Of a DNA stretch of 64,000 nt, positions 8,473-17,083 are shown one piece after another. How positions within the stretch are numbered: position 1 is the stretch's first letter; the number at the start of each line of letters is the position of its first letter. This DNA comes from Roseibacillus ishigakijimensis. Lineage in GTDB: Bacteria; Verrucomicrobiota; Verrucomicrobiia; Verrucomicrobiales; Akkermansiaceae. A program made the position numbers and the translations under genes. The notes under the pieces are model-generated. The model was given only the letters and a program-made list of their open reading frames with translations. It was not told the origin of the DNA and did not search any database. The stretch is from the NCBI RefSeq assembly GCF_016595415.1, contig NZ_JAENIO010000002.1, positions 62,001-126,000 of the forward strand, read 5' to 3'.

Positions 8473-9333
8473 TCAAATGACCAGGGGTTCATCCGGAGAG
8501 AGTAGCCCGCACTCGACCATAAAGTGGTCGAGGGCATTGAGGGAAAGCTCGTAGAACTGTTCGTGGGTGTTGTAGTTGAAGAAGGTGTGCCCGGTGCCTT
8601 CGTAGTCGATGAGCTGGCAGCGGTTGCCCTTTTTGCGGTAGTTTTTGGCGAACTTTTCCACTTGGGCAAAAGGAGAGACCCGATCCTGGCGCGCATGCAT
8701 CAGGAGGCTGGGTGGTAGTCCTTTGAGGGGGAGGCGGTGAAGGGGACTCATCAGCTTTGCTTCCGCCGGGCTGGGGAACAGGTGACTGCCGAGGCCGGTC
8801 TTGGGCGAGGTGTCCACAATGGCGGAAAAGGCCGCTACTGCCGCCGGACGATATTCAGGGGCGGGGGTGTTCTTCGAGACGGCGCTATCCAGCGCGCAGG
8901 AAAGGGCGAGATGCCCTCCCGACCCAGCGCCCACCACGATGATTTGCGTGGGGTCGATGCCGAGTTCGGCCGCATTTTGTTTGAGAAAAGCCACCGCTAC
9001 CCGCACGTCCTCCATGGCTTCCAAGGGATTGGTGCGGTGCTTGTTGAAGACCCGGTATTCCACGGTCACGGCCACCGCTCCCCGGGTGGTGAAGTGGTGG
9101 CAATGGGGCACAAATTGGGTCGGCATGGAGCTATCCCATTGGCCGCCATGGAGAAAAAGAACACAGGTCCGGTGCGCCCCAGCCGGGTCGTGCCCCGGGG
9201 GGAGGTAAAAGTGGGCGGCCAATGGGCCCTCGGCGGGCTCGTAATAGGCAAAGGAATGAGCTCCCTTCAGCAACTCGCGGTCGCGGGCTTCGCCGATGGC
9301 CGGGGCCACATTAAGCTGGGGGAAAGACGACAT
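8473..9333 (-). CDS. Alpha/beta hydrolase (esterase/lipase, BD-FAE/Kynurenine-formamidase type)
   Basis: The oxyanion motif LFLHGGQWDSSM, the nucleophile elbow VVGAGSGGHLAL (Ser in GxSxG), an acidic residue in HARQDRVSPF and the catalytic His in EGTGHTFFNY form a complete alpha/beta-hydrolase triad across 286 aa. HGGxW is typical of small carboxylesterases that act on short acyl esters. There is no signal peptide, so it is likely cytoplasmic. The gene lies about 110 bases upstream of parB on the same strand. Substrate unknown. Confidence 0.82.
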   Translation of the reverse strand: MSSFPQLNVAPAIGEARDRELLKGAHSFAYYEPAEGPLAAHFYLPPGHDPAGAHRTCVLFLHGGQWDSSMPTQFVPHCHHFTTRGAVAVTVEYRVFNKHRTNPLEAMEDVRVAVAFLKQNAAELGIDPTQIIVVGAGSGGHLALSCALDSAVSKNTPAPEYRPAAVAAFSAIVDTSPKTGLGSHLFPSPAEAKLMSPLHRLPLKGLPPSLLMHARQDRVSPFAQVEKFAKNYRKKGNRCQLIDYEGTGHTFFNYNTHEQFYELSLNALDHFMVECGLLSPDEPLVI

Positions 9334-9386
9334 GAGAATAAAAAGATGGCCGGAGGGTGGGGTGTTTGTCCATAGTTTCCCTCATC

Positions 9387-10277
9387 ATGAACGCGCTTTT
9401 TCGACACCCCCCGCTCGCTTTGCTCCTTTTCGTTGCGCTGGCCTCCCCCCTGGCGGCCCAGAATCCGATGCAGCAGACCTTGGAACAAGTTTATGCCCAA
9501 TGGCGGCAAGCCATGGTGAAGAAAGATGCGAGGCGGTGGAGCCAAACGACCTCAACCCGGCGGCAGGTCGAGATCCGCAACCGCATTTTTTCGGAAAGAA
9601 AGCCTTTTCCCGCTGCAGTGTTCGCCTTGCCTGCTGCTCCGCCGGATCTGCGTGGCCTCACCCCGGCGCGCTTCAAGGTGCGGGGACCCACGGCGAAAGC
9701 GGTTTACTTTGGACGAATCGACTTCGGGGTGGGTGGTGCGCCTACCGACAACCTTCTCGTACTCTCCTTTGTGCAGGAGGATGGCTGGAAATATGATGGA
9801 GCCGACTTCATCAACCTGATGGTCCTCCCCGAGGTGAGGGCTGCTTTGGCCAAGGGCGATTACTCGGTGGTGGATAAAGCGGAATTCGACCCCTCGGGGG
9901 CCCCTCCCACCCGCCCGGCCATCCAGCTTACCGGCCCGGTGCCCTATATCGCCAAAGTTTACTGCTATTGCCCGGGGCGCGAGGTCACCGTGCAAGTCAA
10001 TCGTCGCAGCCGCCACACCGTGGCCAACACCAAAACGGCGGAAGTGGTCATCGGCGGGGCCAATCCCGGAGAAAATCAGGTGGAGTTCACGGTGAAGGAT
10101 CTTCCGGGAGGAACCGGGCAAGAGCCTCTCGCCATCCGGGTCTACCTGATGTCGGAAAAGCCCGGGGTGCGGCTTCCGGCCGTGTTCGAGTATCTGGTGC
10201 CCGAGGGGGGCACGGTGCGACGGGCGGGGCAGGACACTTTCACCCTCGATGCCGCAGTGGCCAGTCAGCTTCGTTGA
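9387..10277 (+). CDS. Secreted protein of unknown function
   Basis: The ATG at 9387 opens a clean signal peptide (MNALFRHPPLALLLFVALASPLAAQ), so I prefer it to the in-frame start at 9357. The mature part has a helical N-terminal segment (QTLEQVYAQWRQAMVKKD, like SnoaL/DUF3828-type leading helices), a central domain with FVQEDGWKYDGADF, and a C-terminal beta-sandwich containing YCYCPGREVTVQVN. I recognise no family. It starts close to, and divergent from, the esterase gene, so the two share a short promoter interval. Confidence 0.65.
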   Translation: MNALFRHPPLALLLFVALASPLAAQNPMQQTLEQVYAQWRQAMVKKDARRWSQTTSTRRQVEIRNRIFSERKPFPAAVFALPAAPPDLRGLTPARFKVRGPTAKAVYFGRIDFGVGGAPTDNLLVLSFVQEDGWKYDGADFINLMVLPEVRAALAKGDYSVVDKAEFDPSGAPPTRPAIQLTGPVPYIAKVYCYCPGREVTVQVNRRSRHTVANTKTAEVVIGGANPGENQVEFTVKDLPGGTGQEPLAIRVYLMSEKPGVRLPAVFEYLVPEGGTVRRAGQDTFTLDAAVASQLR

Positions 10278-10345
10278 GGGCTCGGGAGAGTGGATTTTTT
10301 ATTCCGCGTGGTTGACCCCGGGGGAGATGCAACGAAAATGAGAGG

Positions 10346-12238
10346 ATGAGAATTCTCGGCGCTTTCCTTTTCTTACTCGCGGGGCTGCAGGCTGCCGCCG
10401 GGCTGAACCTGCGCGAATTGCAGGCGTCCCTCTGGCCCGTGGTCGAGCAAGCCCGCAAAGCGACGGTCGCGGTGGGTGCGCTGGGCTCCACCGGCAGTGG
10501 GGTGGTTGTTTCTCCAGAAGGATTGGTGCTCACGGCCGGCCATGTCATCACCAATCTGGATACCGGGGAAGTGGCGACCGAGGTTTCGGTCCTGTTTGAT
10601 GACGGTCTTGAGGCTCGCGCCAAGGTCCTCGGCATGAACCGCCGCCACGATGCCGCGATGTTGCAATTGCTGGGGGCGGGGCCCTGGGACTTCGCGCCCT
10701 TGGGTGATTCGGATTCTCTGCGCCCCGGGGAGTGGGTGGTGGCCACCGGGCATCCCTCCGGCTACGACGCCCTGCGCGCGGCCCCCATTCGGTTTGGCCG
10801 CCTTGTTTCCAAGAGTGTCGATTATTTCATCGGCAGTGATTGCGTGCTTTTCGGCGGGGATTCGGGAGGTCCCCTCTTTGATCTTGCCGGGAAAGTGGTC
10901 GGCATTCACTCTTGGATTGGGGAAGACGTGCAAACCAATACCCACGCGGGGATCAGTGGCTTTCGGCGCGACTGGGAACGGTTGCAGGCAGGGGAGCGTT
11001 GGGGAACCTTGCTTGCGCCTCCCACCATTGCGGAGGGGGCGCCCGTGCTGGGGGTGATGTTCGATGCCGAAACCCGCGGGCAACAGGTGGTGCTCGATGC
11101 CGTGCTGGCCGAATCGGCGGCCGAGCGCGCGGGATTGCGGGCAGGTGATATTTTGACGCGAATCGATGGCCAGCTGGTCTCTGGAGCCAGCTTGAAGCGC
11201 TATCTGCAAAGACTGGAGGTGGGCGATGAGATCACGGTGGAATTTCAGCGCGGGCCGGAGGAGCGCCTGGCACGGGTCACTCTGGGGCAGGTCAGTTCTT
11301 TGCCTTTCGTGACCGAAGAGGGGCGCAAACTTCTGGAAGCCCAAGCGGCTGAACTCTTTACCGCTTTCGGCCAGGTAACCAGCGAGCTGGGTAGCGGGGT
11401 GGTCCGCCTTTTCGCTGATGGCCTGCAGGTGGGATTTGGCACCGTTTGGACCGAGAAACGGATCCTGGCGAAATGGAGTGAACTGCGCCGCGCGGATTCC
11501 CTGGTGGGAGTGGACTCGGAAGGGCGCGAATTCCTCCTCACCGTGCAGGAAATCTTTGCCGCCCATGATTTGGTGGTGCTGCAGATGCCTTCTGCGATCG
11601 AGCTGCGGCCCATCGCTCATGCCGGAGGGCCTGCCAGAGCGGGCTCCCTGCTGGCAGCGGTGCGACCGGATGGCGTGCCCGAGGGCGTGGGCGTTCTTTC
11701 TGTGGCCGAGCGCAGCCTGTTGGAAAGTGCTCGGGGCTATCTGGGCGTCTCTCTCGATGAGGGCTATGACCGCGGGGGAGCCTTCGTGGAAGAAGTCTTC
11801 AGCGACAGTGCGGCGGAAGAGGCCGGGCTGGAAATCGAAGACGTCATCGTGGCGGTGGATGACCGGCCTATCAATGGCTTGCAGGAACTGCAGACCGTTC
11901 TAAGCCGCGCTGGTCCGGGCCAAGTGGTAAAACTGGAAGTGCGTCGACGCACCGGCCCCGTCATCGTGGAAGCAAAACTCAAATCGCGTCCTTCTCTTCG
12001 CGGGCGTCAAAGCCGCCGCGAGCGCATGATGGACTCCATGGACGAGAGGGGGTTGAGCCGGGTGCGGGATAGTTTCCCCAGTGTCCTGCAAACCGACATG
12101 ACCTTGGCTCCGGAGGAGAGTGGCTTGCCTGTGGTCGATTGGCAGGGGCGGCTGGTGGGAATGGCCATTGCCCGTGCGGGCCGGGTGAAGACCTACCTCT
12201 TGCCCGTGCAGACCCTGGCCGATTTGCTGGATTCCTGA
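10346..12238 (+). CDS. HtrA-like serine protease with two PDZ domains and a degenerate second protease domain
   Basis: A signal peptide (~1-19) leads into a trypsin-like domain with an intact triad: His66 (VLTAGHV), Asp102 (RRHDAAML) and Ser173 (GGDSGGPLF). PDZ1 follows (~230-320, ERAGLRAGDILTRIDGQLV). A second trypsin-like half begins near residue 340: its His position reads LAKWSELR, while AHDLVVLQMP keeps the Asp. PDZ2 (~462-550, EEAGLEIEDVIVAVDDRPI) is inserted in it. The remainder resumes at LQTDMTLAPEESGLPVV, where the usual GNSGGP is EESGLP. The second unit has lost the general base and is probably a non-catalytic regulatory or substrate-binding domain. The protein should act in the periplasm. 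Confidence 0.85.
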   Translation: MRILGAFLFLLAGLQAAAGLNLRELQASLWPVVEQARKATVAVGALGSTGSGVVVSPEGLVLTAGHVITNLDTGEVATEVSVLFDDGLEARAKVLGMNRRHDAAMLQLLGAGPWDFAPLGDSDSLRPGEWVVATGHPSGYDALRAAPIRFGRLVSKSVDYFIGSDCVLFGGDSGGPLFDLAGKVVGIHSWIGEDVQTNTHAGISGFRRDWERLQAGERWGTLLAPPTIAEGAPVLGVMFDAETRGQQVVLDAVLAESAAERAGLRAGDILTRIDGQLVSGASLKRYLQRLEVGDEITVEFQRGPEERLARVTLGQVSSLPFVTEEGRKLLEAQAAELFTAFGQVTSELGSGVVRLFADGLQVGFGTVWTEKRILAKWSELRRADSLVGVDSEGREFLLTVQEIFAAHDLVVLQMPSAIELRPIAHAGGPARAGSLLAAVRPDGVPEGVGVLSVAERSLLESARGYLGVSLDEGYDRGGAFVEEVFSDSAAEEAGLEIEDVIVAVDDRPINGLQELQTVLSRAGPGQVVKLEVRRRTGPVIVEAKLKSRPSLRGRQSRRERMMDSMDERGLSRVRDSFPSVLQTDMTLAPEESGLPVVDWQGRLVGMAIARAGRVKTYLLPVQTLADLLDS

Positions 12239-12246
12239 CTGCAGGG

Positions 12247-13434
12247 TCAGGACTTGGTGCGCCAGACGGACCAAGGAGTCTCGGGGGCGAGGGCGGGCAA
12301 AGTATTCCCTCGCTCGGGATCCGCGCTCGATTCCGTCTTGAAGAGGGGAAGAATAGGGGCCCCTCCCGCATCCTTCTGGTAGTCCTCTCCCTGTTTTTCT
12401 ATCAAGAGGTAGCCACTGTAGTGTCCGCCTGGACGCTCTCCGGTCATGATTTTGAGGTCTAGCTCCTCTCCCTTGCGCACGTTCATCCACTTGCCGACGT
12501 AGCTGTGCCAGCCGCCGAGGGTGTGCTCTTGGTCGATGAATTCCCGGTCGCCGGCATCTTCAAAGGTGGGAGCGAGGCTGCCATCCATGACGACGCGGTT
12601 GTTTTCCATCACGATCAAAATGTCATCGGAAAAGCCGACAAAGCGAAATCGTCCGCGTTCCGGGGCCACGATGGTGCCTTCGTAGGAAATGACCCAGCGA
12701 CGGCCTTGCACCTCTTCGCCCAATTCGAAAGCTTCCGGCGCTTCCTCGGCTCCCACCCGGGGGATGTAGAGTTGGGTCAAGACCAACTGCTTGGGGGCCT
12801 TGAAATAGTCCGAAAAAGCTTGGTCCGTCAGGTTCCGCCGCACGATGGTGCGCAGATGGTCATCATAGGTCCGGTTGACCGGATCATTGATGATGAGGGT
12901 GCCGTCTTTTTCGAAATCCTGGATGCGCATCTCGGTTGGCTTGCCGCTCCGGTCCTGCTTGAGGTCGTAGAAGGAGCCCTTCAGCCCGGGACCGCTGAGC
13001 TTGCCGAACATCGTTCCGCTGCCTCCACCGGCCGCGCCGCTGCCCGAGCCGTTCCACCCGGCACCGAAGTCATCGCCCGCCCCGAATTCCAGCGACTCGA
13101 CCGGAATATCCACTTCCGGCACGGGAATCGCGGTCAGTGAGGGGGCGTTGGCGGTAATGACCCGGGTGGCTGCCGAAGAGGGTGCCGAAGGGCGGCGCTG
13201 CTGGCTGGTGGGCACCTCCTTGGGGTCGGGCTTTTCCTCCGCCATCGGTTGCCCCTGGTAGGTGACGATTGGGTCGGAACTGGTAAAAAAGGGCTGAATG
13301 AAAATAAATGCCAAGGCGAGCCCGACGAGCACGATGGCGAGAATCGCGATGAGCAAAGAGGCGATGGTGGACTTCCGCTTCTCGGCCTGCAGGCGGGCAA
13401 GAACATCAATATTGGGTTGGGCGTGGAAACTCAT
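12247..13434 (-). CDS. Membrane-anchored protein with a PA14-like beta domain
   Basis: From ATG 13434 (MSFHAQPNIDVLARL) the product is 395 aa with one N-terminal membrane helix (~23-48, ASLLIAILAIVLVGLALAF). A Pro/Ser-rich linker and a Gly-rich stretch (WNGSGSGAAGGGSG) follow. The C-terminal ~230 residues resemble PA14/GLEYA domains: GLKGSFYDLKQD opens it, and RGRFRFVGFSDDILIVMENN matches the hallmark G.Y.F...SDD.....DG pattern (DGSLAP). PA14 domains usually bind carbohydrates. The frame extending to 13506 is probably not translated. It converges with the HtrA-like gene, 8 bases apart. Role unknown. Confidence 0.7.
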   Translation of the reverse strand: MSFHAQPNIDVLARLQAEKRKSTIASLLIAILAIVLVGLALAFIFIQPFFTSSDPIVTYQGQPMAEEKPDPKEVPTSQQRRPSAPSSAATRVITANAPSLTAIPVPEVDIPVESLEFGAGDDFGAGWNGSGSGAAGGGSGTMFGKLSGPGLKGSFYDLKQDRSGKPTEMRIQDFEKDGTLIINDPVNRTYDDHLRTIVRRNLTDQAFSDYFKAPKQLVLTQLYIPRVGAEEAPEAFELGEEVQGRRWVISYEGTIVAPERGRFRFVGFSDDILIVMENNRVVMDGSLAPTFEDAGDREFIDQEHTLGGWHSYVGKWMNVRKGEELDLKIMTGERPGGHYSGYLLIEKQGEDYQKDAGGAPILPLFKTESSADPERGNTLPALAPETPWSVWRTKS

Positions 13435-13541
13435 GGGTCGGTTTTGCTGATCGAGAAAAGATGCCGCTCTTTTCCAAGGAAGCAAGCGGCCCCTGACTCC
13501 TGTCACCTTACCAACGACTGGCCGAGAGTTTTGTTAGCCCG

Positions 13542-13564
13542 AAAAAAGGGGAGGGTTTCTCCCC
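13542..13564 (-). terminator. Rho-independent terminator of the gpgS gene
   Basis: On the minus strand GGGGAG pairs with CTCCCC around a short loop, followed at once by six T residues and 8 bases after the gpgS stop. Confidence 0.75.
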
Positions 13565-13572
13565 GATGAGTT

Positions 13573-14532
13573 CTAGGCGAGGAATTTTTTTCGATAGTCC
13601 TCGATGGTATTCATGGGCGGGCGTTCCTCTTCGAGAATCTCTTTCTCAATCTGCTCATACTCCGTTCCGGTCGCCTGCAGGGAGCGGTAGACGGAAGACA
13701 GCTCGGCGAGGTCGCTCACCTTGCCGTGGTCTTGCAAGCGACCGAGGAAGCTCTGCAAGATGCCAAAGGACATTTTCCCCAAGGCATTGGTATCCTGATT
13801 GCGGTGAACGCGCTGGTCAAGATCGACCTGGGCAAAGGCGGCCATTCCGTGGTCCTTGTAGACATCGAGGATGTGGGAAGTCTCCACCCCGTAGCCAATG
13901 GGGAAGGGGATGCTCTCCAGGGTCTCGCGGCGCACCGCGTATTCTCCCGAAAGAGGTTGGAAAAGTTGCGTCAATTCGGGGTAGAAGAGACTAAAGAGAG
14001 GGCGCACCAGAATCTCGGTCACCCGCCCTCCGCCAGTGGGGCGAATTCCCTGTGAAAAGGCGAGGGGGCGCTCATAGAATGCTTTGACATAACTGACCTC
14101 CGGCTTTTCTAACAAAGGACCGATCAGGCCGTAGACAAAGCGCGGATGAATATTGGCAATGTCGGCATCCACATAGGCGATGATGTCTCCTTTCAACTGG
14201 TGAATCGCTTTCCAGAGATTCTCCCCTTTGCCGCGCTTGAATCCCTCGCTGGGCAGGATGTCGCCCGAATAGTAAAATTCCGCCCCGAAGGAAGTGGCCA
14301 CTTCGCCCGTTTTGTCGGTGGAGCCAGAGTCGATGACCGCGATTTCATCGACCAGCGGGTAGCGGTCCATGAGTTCGCTTTTGAGAATGACGACCACTTT
14401 GCCGATGGTGGCCTCTTCGTTGAGAGTGGGAATGCAGAGGGAGATTTTCTGGCCGCTCTTTTCTTTTTTTTCGCAAAGAGCTTCGAGGTCAGCAAAGTCG
14501 GAGTGATGATAAGTGTTGGTTTTGAGCCACAT
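13573..14532 (-). CDS. gpgS: Glucosyl-3-phosphoglycerate synthase (GT81-type glycosyltransferase)
   Basis: This 319-aa GT-A enzyme transfers glucose from an NDP-glucose donor to 3-phosphoglycerate, the first step to the compatible solute glucosylglycerate. Family signatures seen are ISLCIPTLNEEATIGKVV (~30-47), VIDSGSTDKTGEVA (~67-80), the metal-binding DAD in YVDADIANIHP (122-124), a PTGGGRVTE acceptor loop and LSGEYAVRRE. GYGVETSHILDVY and the His-containing QRVHRNQD stretch are also typical. It is followed by a terminator. About 1.3 kb away, beyond a peptidase gene, is a divergent GT4 enzyme that may add a further sugar. No GpgP-type phosphatase is visible in the window. Confidence 0.85.
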   Translation of the reverse strand: MWLKTNTYHHSDFADLEALCEKKEKSGQKISLCIPTLNEEATIGKVVVILKSELMDRYPLVDEIAVIDSGSTDKTGEVATSFGAEFYYSGDILPSEGFKRGKGENLWKAIHQLKGDIIAYVDADIANIHPRFVYGLIGPLLEKPEVSYVKAFYERPLAFSQGIRPTGGGRVTEILVRPLFSLFYPELTQLFQPLSGEYAVRRETLESIPFPIGYGVETSHILDVYKDHGMAAFAQVDLDQRVHRNQDTNALGKMSFGILQSFLGRLQDHGKVSDLAELSSVYRSLQATGTEYEQIEKEILEEERPPMNTIEDYRKKFLA

Positions 14533-14570
14533 GTCGAGAAAGGGTTTCGGTAGAGGTTGAGAGCGAGGGG

Positions 14571-15719
14571 TTAGGCGTGGAGTTCGGGTTCGAGCTGGTC
14601 GATGCGCTCCAGGATGCCGAGGACTTGAGCCAATCCGGTGAAGAGCGGTTCGAGAGCAACGGTCTCGTCGGATTCGTTCAGTTTACTGGCCCGGGTCAAG
14701 CCCAGAGTGAGAGCGGGGATGCCATGTTCGATGAGAATGGAGAGATCGGAGTAGCTGGGACCAGTGATGGTTTTGATCCCCAGTTCGTCCTGCACCTCGC
14801 GGGCGGCGGCCACGAGAGGATGGTTGAAAGGGATGCCACCCGGTTTGCGCAGGGCGGGGAAGGTGATGGAGCAGTCGGAGGCGGTCTGGGCGGAAATTTC
14901 CTCCAGAATGTCGCTGATCTGGTAACGAATTTCGCGGGCCTTGCCGGGCTCCTCAGAACGGATTTCCAATTTCAAACGGGCCACCTCGGGAGGGCGGTTG
15001 AAGGTTTTCCCCGCGCGCAGGGAGCCGAGGATGACGGAGGTGCGGGGTTCCTGGGGGATGGGAATTTCCAGAATGCGCCGGATGATGCGGTGCATGATGA
15101 TCATGGCATTTTCGGCCGCTTCCCAGCTGGTGCCCGGTTCCTGCCGCACCCGGCAGAGGAGATCCGCCTGCACCATTCCCAGACAACTGTGATTGAGTCG
15201 CCCCAAAGTGATGCCCTCCAGCACGAGCCCGGCATGGATGGGGCGTTGGAAATTTTCCAAAAAGAAGCGCAATCCCGCCAGGTCGTTGGCGTTTTGCGAC
15301 TTGGTGTGGGCGAGGAGGATGAGGTTGGCTTCGGGTTGGATCTTGAGGCGTTCCAGCAGGTCGGGGAGAGTGGCCAGCGCGGCCAGGCCGATGGTGTTGT
15401 CGGCCATTCCCGGGCCCGTCAGGCCCTCCGGTCCGCAATTGATGGTCAGCCGCTCGTTGGCCTTCAGGGTGAGCGGGGTATCGGCATGGGCGGCAATGAG
15501 AACGTTGTAGTTGGGATTCTTGCCCGGGATGATGGCTTGCAGATTTCCTTGTTCGTCGATGGAGACGTCTTGCAGGGAGGCAAAGCGTTCAGCGAGAAAG
15601 TTGATGCGGTTTTCTTCGTCGCCGGAAGGGGCGGGGAATTCGCCCAGCATGAGCGCATTGGCGAGGAGAAGTTCTTGATGGGATTGCAGCAGTTGTCGGA
15701 GTTCGATTGGGGTCGGCAT
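14571..15719 (-). CDS. M20/M42-like metallopeptidase
   Basis: From ATG 15719 (MPTPIELRQL) the product is 382 aa; the longer frame to 15869 would run through the shared promoter region. It looks like an M20/M42 zinc exopeptidase: EFPAPSGDEENRI, IAAHADTPLT (His-x-Asp metal site), GPGMADNTIGLAAL (bridging Asp), LILLAHTKSQNAN and a C-terminal ALTLGL segment. At the position where M20 enzymes have a catalytic Glu-Glu pair the sequence is AHTKSQN, so the catalytic set may be altered. It sits between gpgS and the divergent GT4 gene; a role in solute turnover is possible but unproven. Confidence 0.7.
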   Translation of the reverse strand: MPTPIELRQLLQSHQELLLANALMLGEFPAPSGDEENRINFLAERFASLQDVSIDEQGNLQAIIPGKNPNYNVLIAAHADTPLTLKANERLTINCGPEGLTGPGMADNTIGLAALATLPDLLERLKIQPEANLILLAHTKSQNANDLAGLRFFLENFQRPIHAGLVLEGITLGRLNHSCLGMVQADLLCRVRQEPGTSWEAAENAMIIMHRIIRRILEIPIPQEPRTSVILGSLRAGKTFNRPPEVARLKLEIRSEEPGKAREIRYQISDILEEISAQTASDCSITFPALRKPGGIPFNHPLVAAAREVQDELGIKTITGPSYSDLSILIEHGIPALTLGLTRASKLNESDETVALEPLFTGLAQVLGILERIDQLEPELHA

Positions 15720-15814
15720 GGGTCTCGGGTTAGCTTGATAGAGTAGGGGAAACTCAATTCCCGCCTTGGTGGGGCAGGGGGGAACAAGTATGAATAGGTT
15801 TCTTGAAAATTGGA

Positions 15815-15827
15815 ACGCATGATGCGT
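15815..15827. promoter_or_regulatory. Perfect short palindrome in the M20 peptidase/GT4 divergent promoter region
   Basis: ACGCAT-G-ATGCGT is a perfect 13-base palindrome 18 bases before the GT4 start, in a 125-bp divergent intergenic region. Position and symmetry suit an operator; no regulator is identified. Confidence 0.35.
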
Positions 15828-15844
15828 GCCGTTTTTACCAGAAG

Positions 15845-17083
15845 ATGAAATTGGGATTTGTTTCAACACGATTTGCCGGCACCGACGGGGTGTCTTTGGA
15901 GGCTCTCAAATGGGCGGAAGTCCTCGAGAAGATGGGCCACGAGGTGTTCTGGTTTAGTGGACTCAGCGACCGGCCGGCAGAAGCTTCACTCTGCGTGCCC
16001 GAGGCTTTTTTTGGTCATCCCGAGAACCAATGGCTCGCTCGGCGCATCTGGGGTTCCACCCAGCGGGACCCGGTGGTGACCGAGCGCATCCAGGCTCTGG
16101 CTGGCTACCTCAAGGAGATGTTGCGCCGCTTCGTGGACCGCTTTCAGATCGATGTTCTCGTGCCCGAAAACGCCCTCACCATTCCCGTCCACTTGCCTTT
16201 GGGGGTCGCGATCACCGAATTCCTGGCCGAGACCAACATGAAGGCAGTGGCCCACCATCACGATTTCTACTGGGAGCGGGACCGCTTTGCGGTCAATGCC
16301 GTGCCCGATTTCCTGGACATGTCTTTTCCCCCCCGCCTGCCGAATCTCCGCCACGGAGTCATCAATCGCCAGGCCGGGGAGCAGCTGGCCCGCCGCAAGG
16401 GAGTCAGCTCTTGGTTGGTGCCCAATGTCTTTGATTTTGCGAAGGAGCCTCCTGGAGTCGATGACTACTCGGCAGATATTCGCAGCGAACTTGGAGTGAG
16501 CGAGGAGGATTTGCTCATCCTCCAGCCCACCCGCATCGTGCCGCGCAAAGGGATTGAGATGGCCATTCAACTGGTGGCCCGGCTGGAAGACCCCCGCTGC
16601 AAGCTGGTCATCTCCCACCAGGCCGGAGATGAGGGCTTTGAGTATGCCCACATGCTGGAGCGCATGGCGCAGGATGAAGGGGTGCCCCTGCTCATGGTGG
16701 GCGATCGCATTGGGGAACAACGGCAGCGCGACAAACAGGGGCGGAAAATCTATACCCTCTGGGACCTCTATCCCCATGCCGACCTCGTCACCTATCCCAG
16801 CATTTACGAGGGCTTCGGCAATGCGCTCATCGAGACCTTTTACTTCCGCAAACCGATGGTGGTCAATCGCTACTCCATCTTTGTGCAAGACATTGAACCC
16901 AAAGGATTCGAGACCGTTTCCATGAATGGCTACGTCACCCAGAGCGTGGTGGAAAAGACCCGCAAGCTCCTCCGGGATCAGGATTTGCGGGACGAAATGG
17001 TGAACACCAATTACGATTTGGCGCAGAAGCACTACAGCTATCCCGTCCTCCAGCAATCTCTCGCCGCTCTTTTCGATTTCTAG
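15845..17083 (+). CDS. GT4-family glycosyltransferase, putative mannosylglucosylglycerate-type synthase
   Basis: This is a 412-aa GT-B retaining glycosyltransferase. The N-domain begins MKLGFVSTRFAGTDGVSLE with the acceptor-side loop. AHHHDFYWERDRF is mid-N-domain, PTRIVPRKGIEMAIQLV opens the donor domain, and TYPSIYEGFGNALIETF is the E-x7-E motif that contacts the nucleotide sugar. It resembles, as far as I can recall, enzymes that add mannose to glucosylglycerate or its phosphate in organisms that make mannosylglucosylglycerate. Closeness to gpgS supports that, but acceptor and donor are inference. ATG 15845 is preferred to 15803 because the first beta-strand starts there. Confidence 0.75.
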   Translation: MKLGFVSTRFAGTDGVSLEALKWAEVLEKMGHEVFWFSGLSDRPAEASLCVPEAFFGHPENQWLARRIWGSTQRDPVVTERIQALAGYLKEMLRRFVDRFQIDVLVPENALTIPVHLPLGVAITEFLAETNMKAVAHHHDFYWERDRFAVNAVPDFLDMSFPPRLPNLRHGVINRQAGEQLARRKGVSSWLVPNVFDFAKEPPGVDDYSADIRSELGVSEEDLLILQPTRIVPRKGIEMAIQLVARLEDPRCKLVISHQAGDEGFEYAHMLERMAQDEGVPLLMVGDRIGEQRQRDKQGRKIYTLWDLYPHADLVTYPSIYEGFGNALIETFYFRKPMVVNRYSIFVQDIEPKGFETVSMNGYVTQSVVEKTRKLLRDQDLRDEMVNTNYDLAQKHYSYPVLQQSLAALFDF

